Of a stretch of 64,000 bases of DNA, positions 59,993 to 64,000 are shown piece by piece; the stretch's first letter is position 1; each line of letters begins with the position of its first letter. The notes beneath the pieces were generated by a model, which saw nothing but the letters and a program-made list of their open reading frames with translations, did no database searches and was not told the origin of the DNA. Origin of the DNA: Cryptomeria japonica (lineage: Eukaryota > Streptophyta > Pinopsida > Cupressales > Cupressaceae); the NCBI RefSeq assembly GCF_030272615.1, contig NC_081412.1, positions 673,639,823 through 673,703,822 of the forward strand. The letters run 5' to 3'. Position numbers and translations under genes: made by a program.

Positions 59993-60320
59993 TATGACCC
60001 CTTAGGTATCATTAGAGGTAATATTGTTTCCTAAGAGGTCATATGGTGTCATGTGACCCCTTAGGACACCATATGACCCATTAAGATACCATACGATCCA
60101 TAACAACACCATATGGTGTCCTAAGGGGTAATAGGATGCCATATGACCCCTTGAGACACCAATGACCCATAACAACACCATATGGTGTTCTAAAGGGTCA
60201 TATGGTGTTCTATGATCCCTTAGGACACTATTTGGTGTCATTATGTGCTAAGGGATAATATAGTGTCATATGATCCCTTAGATGTTGTTAGGGGTCATAT
60301 TGTGTTCTAAGGGCCATATT
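59993..60320. repeat. alternating inverted CATATGACCCCTTAGG array, copy 1
   Basis: Units of the type CCATATGACCCCTTAGGACA occur next to their reverse complements (TGTCCTAAGGGGTCATATGG), about ten times. It can form many alternative hairpins or cruciforms. Copy 2 lies at 60751-61125. Confidence 0.88.
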
Positions 60321-60335
60321 GTGTCCTGGATTCAA

Positions 60336-60338
<3 letters not shown>

Positions 60339-60401
<63 letters not shown>
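60339..60401. repeat. CT microsatellite
   Basis: About 31 uninterrupted CT units, followed by CCATACCCCATCC minisatellite copies to 60480. Confidence 0.95.
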
Positions 60402-60403
<2 letters not shown>

Positions 60404-61130
60404 TCTCCCTTCCTCCACACCCCATCCCTCTCTCTCTCTCACTCTCTCCCCTTCTCCCTTCCTCCATACCCCATCCCTCTTTCTCTTCTTCTGTAATTCC
60501 TATAGTCACAATCGAGATCAGTCCTATAACCTTGTCTATTTAATAGCATCATATGTTTTAGAACCTAGGCAGTACTCTTAGGGTTAGGTCAAGCTCTTAC
60601 ACTTTCTTTTTAGCAAAGCCTCATTATTTGTTCGCTTGGAGTCTCTCTTATGGTGGCAATGGTCTAACTTACCTATATCAAAACTAAACTACTAAAGTTC
60701 TATTGTATGATGTTATATTCATAACTTCAAATTTATATATCATTTTATTAGCCCACCATATGACCCCTTACATGTCATTAGAGGTCGTATTGTTTCCTAA
60801 GAGGTCATGTGGTGTTCTATGACCCCTTAGGACACCATATGAACCTTTAAGACACCATACGACCCATAACAACACCATATGGTGTCCTAAGGGGTCACTG
60901 GATTCCATATGACCCCTCGGGACACCAATGACCCATAACAACACCATATGGTGTTCTAAAGGATCATATGGTGTTCTATGACCCCTTAGCAGACTGTTTG
61001 GTGTCGTTATAGGTCCTATGGTGTGCTAAGGGATAATATAGTGTCATATGACCCCTTAGGACATCCTATGACCCATTAGATGTTGTTAGGGATCATATTG
61101 TGTTCTAAGAGTCATATTGTGTCCTGGATT

Positions 61131-61392
61131 CGATATATCTTCCTCTCCCTCCCCCCTCATTCTTCTCTCTCTCTCTCTCTCTCTCTCCCTCCCTCCCCCC
61201 TCTCTCTCTCCCTCTCTCTCTCTCCCTCTTTCCCTCCTCTCTCCGTCCACCCTACTCTCCCTCTCCCTTCCTCCATACCCCTTCTTCTCTCCCACCCTCC
61301 CCCCTCTTCTCTCCCTCTCTCCCTCCCTCCTTCCCTTCCACTCCCCCTCCTCTCTCCCTCCCCCGTACTCTCTCTCTCTCTCTCTCTCTCAT
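61131..61392. repeat. CT/CCCTC pyrimidine tract
   Basis: Almost pure pyrimidine on the plus strand for about 260 bp. Apparent frames on both strands are artefacts. Confidence 0.9.
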
Positions 61393-61439
61393 GTCCAAAC
61401 TTTTGGGCATGAACGGGATAATTTTTTTTTTTAAATTCC

Positions 61440-64000
61440 AACTTAATAACATTAAAGTGCTAATATGAAATGCACTAACAAGTTTTGTCTTAACTACGTG
61501 GGAGTTAAATTTAACCACTAATAGAAGTAGACAAAAATAAATTTAATTAAAGCGGAATATTAATTCTCCAAAGAAATTATTATTGTCTCAACGATTTTAA
61601 TCACTAAATTAACTAAATTAAAATTCTCTAAAATATTTGGCGAAGGTATTATTAATCTTCAGTAATCAATAAATGTTTTTAGGAACTAATGAAATTAGTC
61701 CTAGCACTTGGGTTCATTAATGTCTATTTTCATTTGTAATCATTTATTGAAAATGTGCTTAAATTAAATCGACTAAGGGGTCATTTAAATTTTCATACTG
61801 AATATTTTTCCTATAAAGTTCCATCTCATAAACCTACATCTAGGTGGCTAAAATTAATCCCTATAGTTAAATAAATTACAACAGAAATTAAATTTCCTAA
61901 AAGATTAACGTCATGAGTATTTTAATTTAAAAGATTTTTTTTTTGTAATTATACTCATAAGTTTATTGAAACATTATAATCACCTAACTAGATATTTTTA
62001 CTCCATTTGACCTAACCTTTCATAATTTAAACTCTAAGTATAAAAATATATATATTATATTTTTATGAATATATATATATATATGTAAACTTAAATAGGT
62101 TTCCACATTATGGAAACCCTAATTTTAATTATATATTTATGCCCCTTTTATTTTTTTAAAAGAAAAACTCTTCTTTTCTTTTATTTTCCCTACGCCTACC
62201 TAGGCTTGTGTTTTATTCTTTTCTAGTTTCTTGTGTTATGTAGGGGGCTGAACAGATACAAAGGAGAAGGCGGCGGCATTTTTGTTGAGCACGGGGGAGG
62301 TGCTAGTTACGGCGGCGGGTGGTGGGCAGTGGGCGCCGCTCACTGTGGAAAACCACAGTGGCGGCCCTTAGGTCATCCACTGTGGATGCCCACAGTGGCG
62401 CTGACCAATGCCGACCACTATGCTAACCACAGTGTTCGGCCCCGCCGACCAGTGTGTTTAGCACAATGGTTCGGCCCGAACCCTAGCTTACTAAATTTTA
62501 TTTTTTTTAAAAGAAAAAGTTTTAAATAATATTTTTTTTTGTTTAAATATCTTTTTTTATAAAATATAATAAATATATATATATATAGAAGTATTTATAT
62601 ATATAAATATATTATATATATATATATATAATTATATATTTATATATATTTTTATATATAGATATATTGAATATACAAATGTATTTTAAATATATGTATA
62701 TATTTATATGCATTTGATGCATAAGGAAAAATTAGAGCTAACATTACTATGCATTTAATTTAAATTGTTTTTTTGAACTTTTAAAACAGATTGATAACAA
62801 AAATATGAATTAAGCCCATGTATATTTTTTTTTTTAAAACCAAAAATACCTTGTTGATAAATCATAGATGTACTATGTTAACCTTAGATTTATTTTCTAC
62901 ATAAAGTAAATGATAGAATTAAATAACTTCATACAACAACTATAAGATATATTTTTATTTAAGCTAGAAAATATTAAAATGAATCTTTAGAGATGACTAT
63001 AATATTTTAGGTCTTCTTTTTTGCAATTAAATGAAATGACAGATTTAAATAAACTAAAACTGCACTTCCATAAACAGATCTAATTGTTTTATTTCCAGCC
63101 TTCTACATGCATGCAAATCTAATTCATTTCTTTTCTAATATTTTGTTTTAAATGCATAAAGGGAATAAATAAATTACTTTCTTTTCAAAATATCCTAAAC
63201 ACAACAAATGTTATTTTTTTAGAAATATAGAAAACTAAAACCAGAGTTACTCATTTCTTTTCTGCAGTATAGCATAAATAAATATTACATATCTTCAAAA
63301 CATATTCCCAAGTCTTTATTGTCACTTTACAATCTCTTATTTCAAATAAATGAGGACTTTCAAAGAATAATAATAACATTTACAAATATTTTTCTGCAAC
63401 AAATAACTCCAGCCACATCTACATGTCCTGCTCTTTTCTTCCAACAACCTGCAATAAATCAAAAGCTATGACCATGGAGAGCTCACCTCCCAGCCTAGTC
63501 TTACTAGTAGCCACCCCCGAGCTTGGAGAACCAAGCCTTAGATAGCTAAAACACATGCAAACATAGTAAACATGGGAAAAAACAATCACATACACATTCC
63601 CAACCCAAACTACACTGCACCACACATGTGATGACTATACATGGGTGGTAGTGGACCAAATACCCTGAGGAGACTGCAAGTATAGTAAAACTCAAGGCCA
63701 CCTCATGGCAAACAATGATAAATCTTAAGTATAACAACCCCACAACCTTATGCCCCCCAAGGCATTCATGCCTTATTTCCCTCCTTATGACCCCCAAATG
63801 CATAAACAAGCCATGCAGCAAGGGTTACATAGGAATCCCTTGAGATCACTCTCTTAACGAGACCCTCTCACTCGAGGGCTATCAAACTTCTACCACCCAC
63901 AAGACCATCCTCTCTCCCAAGAGTAGGAGGTCTTGGTTACTCCCAAAACATAGTATATACGCAAGAGTAAAATGTAGAACACAAAATAAATTTTCAAAAG
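61440..64000 (-). other. probable LTR-type retroelement region, no gene
   Basis: AT-rich DNA (61440-62200), a GC-rich palindromic block (62265-62480), T/A runs and TA repeats (62500-62710), then more AT-rich DNA. This order, on the same strand, resembles the middle of the LARD 5' LTR (53460-54900). No LTR ends are visible, so this is an inference from architecture. 63400-64000 has no recognisable gene. Confidence 0.35.
62338..62475. repeat. CCACTGTGG palindromic repeats
   Basis: CACTGTGG...CCACAGTG pairs occur at 62340-62360 and 62380-62397, with decayed copies (CCACTATG, CCACAGTG, CCAGTGTG) to 62475. GC content is far above the surroundings. Confidence 0.8.

Larger units (their letters stand above)
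59781..61130. repeat. tandem segmental duplication, 711-bp unit
   Basis: Copy 1 starts at 59781 and copy 2 at 60492, both with TGTAATTCCTATAGTCACAA. Both run through TTAGGGTTAGGTCAAGCTC, a TGTATGATGTT block, the CATATG array, and GTGTCCTGGATTC before a CT-rich end. Copy 2 has about 70 extra bases (60645-60715). Confidence 0.9.

Noticed and set aside
59993-61125. CRISPR array
   Set aside because: The repeats alternate in orientation and are contiguous without unique spacers of constant length; the sequence is eukaryotic.
59015-61518. Long frames rich in Ser-Leu or Arg-Glu repeats
   Set aside because: They are direct translations of CT/GA microsatellites.
62233-62529. 98-codon plus frame in the GC-rich block
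   Set aside because: Composition and palindromic repeats explain it; the translation is Gly/Trp/Pro-rich without any motif, and the frame ends in an AAAG-rich tract.

Overview
The window is nuclear DNA of a large-genome seed plant. I see no intact host gene, RNA gene, CRISPR array or origin. The evidence for a plant is the set of plant-type Ty1/copia and Ty3/gypsy-like LTR elements primed by initiator-Met tRNA, plus decayed pentatricopeptide-repeat (PPR) and WAT1/EamA-transporter fragments. The nesting depth, long LTRs and heavy decay suit a gymnosperm (conifer-like) genome, but the species cannot be fixed from this sequence alone.

Layout. 1-9.6 kb: a copia-type LTR remnant, GA/CT-rich low-complexity DNA, a duplicated AT-rich segment, a 39-bp perfect inverted repeat and a PPR pseudogene (4443-4910). 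10.0-58.0 kb: what appears to be one old minus-strand Helentron-like (Helitron2-type) element, blown apart by later insertions. Its recognisable pieces, in coding order, are the Helitron linker plus PIF1-type helicase N-terminal half (58041-55987), the helicase C-terminal motifs (38605-38331), an AP-endonuclease-like domain (20076-19477), and, further downstream, an OB-fold/RPA-like ORF (about 11242-10003).

Four insertions separate these pieces: a solo LTR (11291-12388); CopiaA (12578-19318, decayed gag-pol copia); CopiaB (20077-38330, a pol-less copia-like element with a zinc-knuckle gag-like ORF and an unrecognised second protein); and a LARD-like element (38606-55981, intact LTR about 4.2 kb, interior about 3.7 kb without genes). 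Two have further insertions. CopiaB holds a foreign stretch with a WAT1-transporter exon, and within that CopiaC (24992-31582, TSD GATAT). One LTR of the LARD holds a plus-strand gypsy-type element with only gag and protease (39592-46839, TSD GTATG).

58.0-64 kb: unassigned AT-rich DNA, microsatellites, a 711-bp tandem segmental duplication built on alternating inverted CATATG/CCTTAGG words, and a probable LTR-type region with GC-rich palindromes. The nesting gives relative ages: Helentron first, then CopiaB, the LARD, CopiaA and the solo LTR, then CopiaC and the gag-protease element. Every protein-coding element carries disabling lesions.
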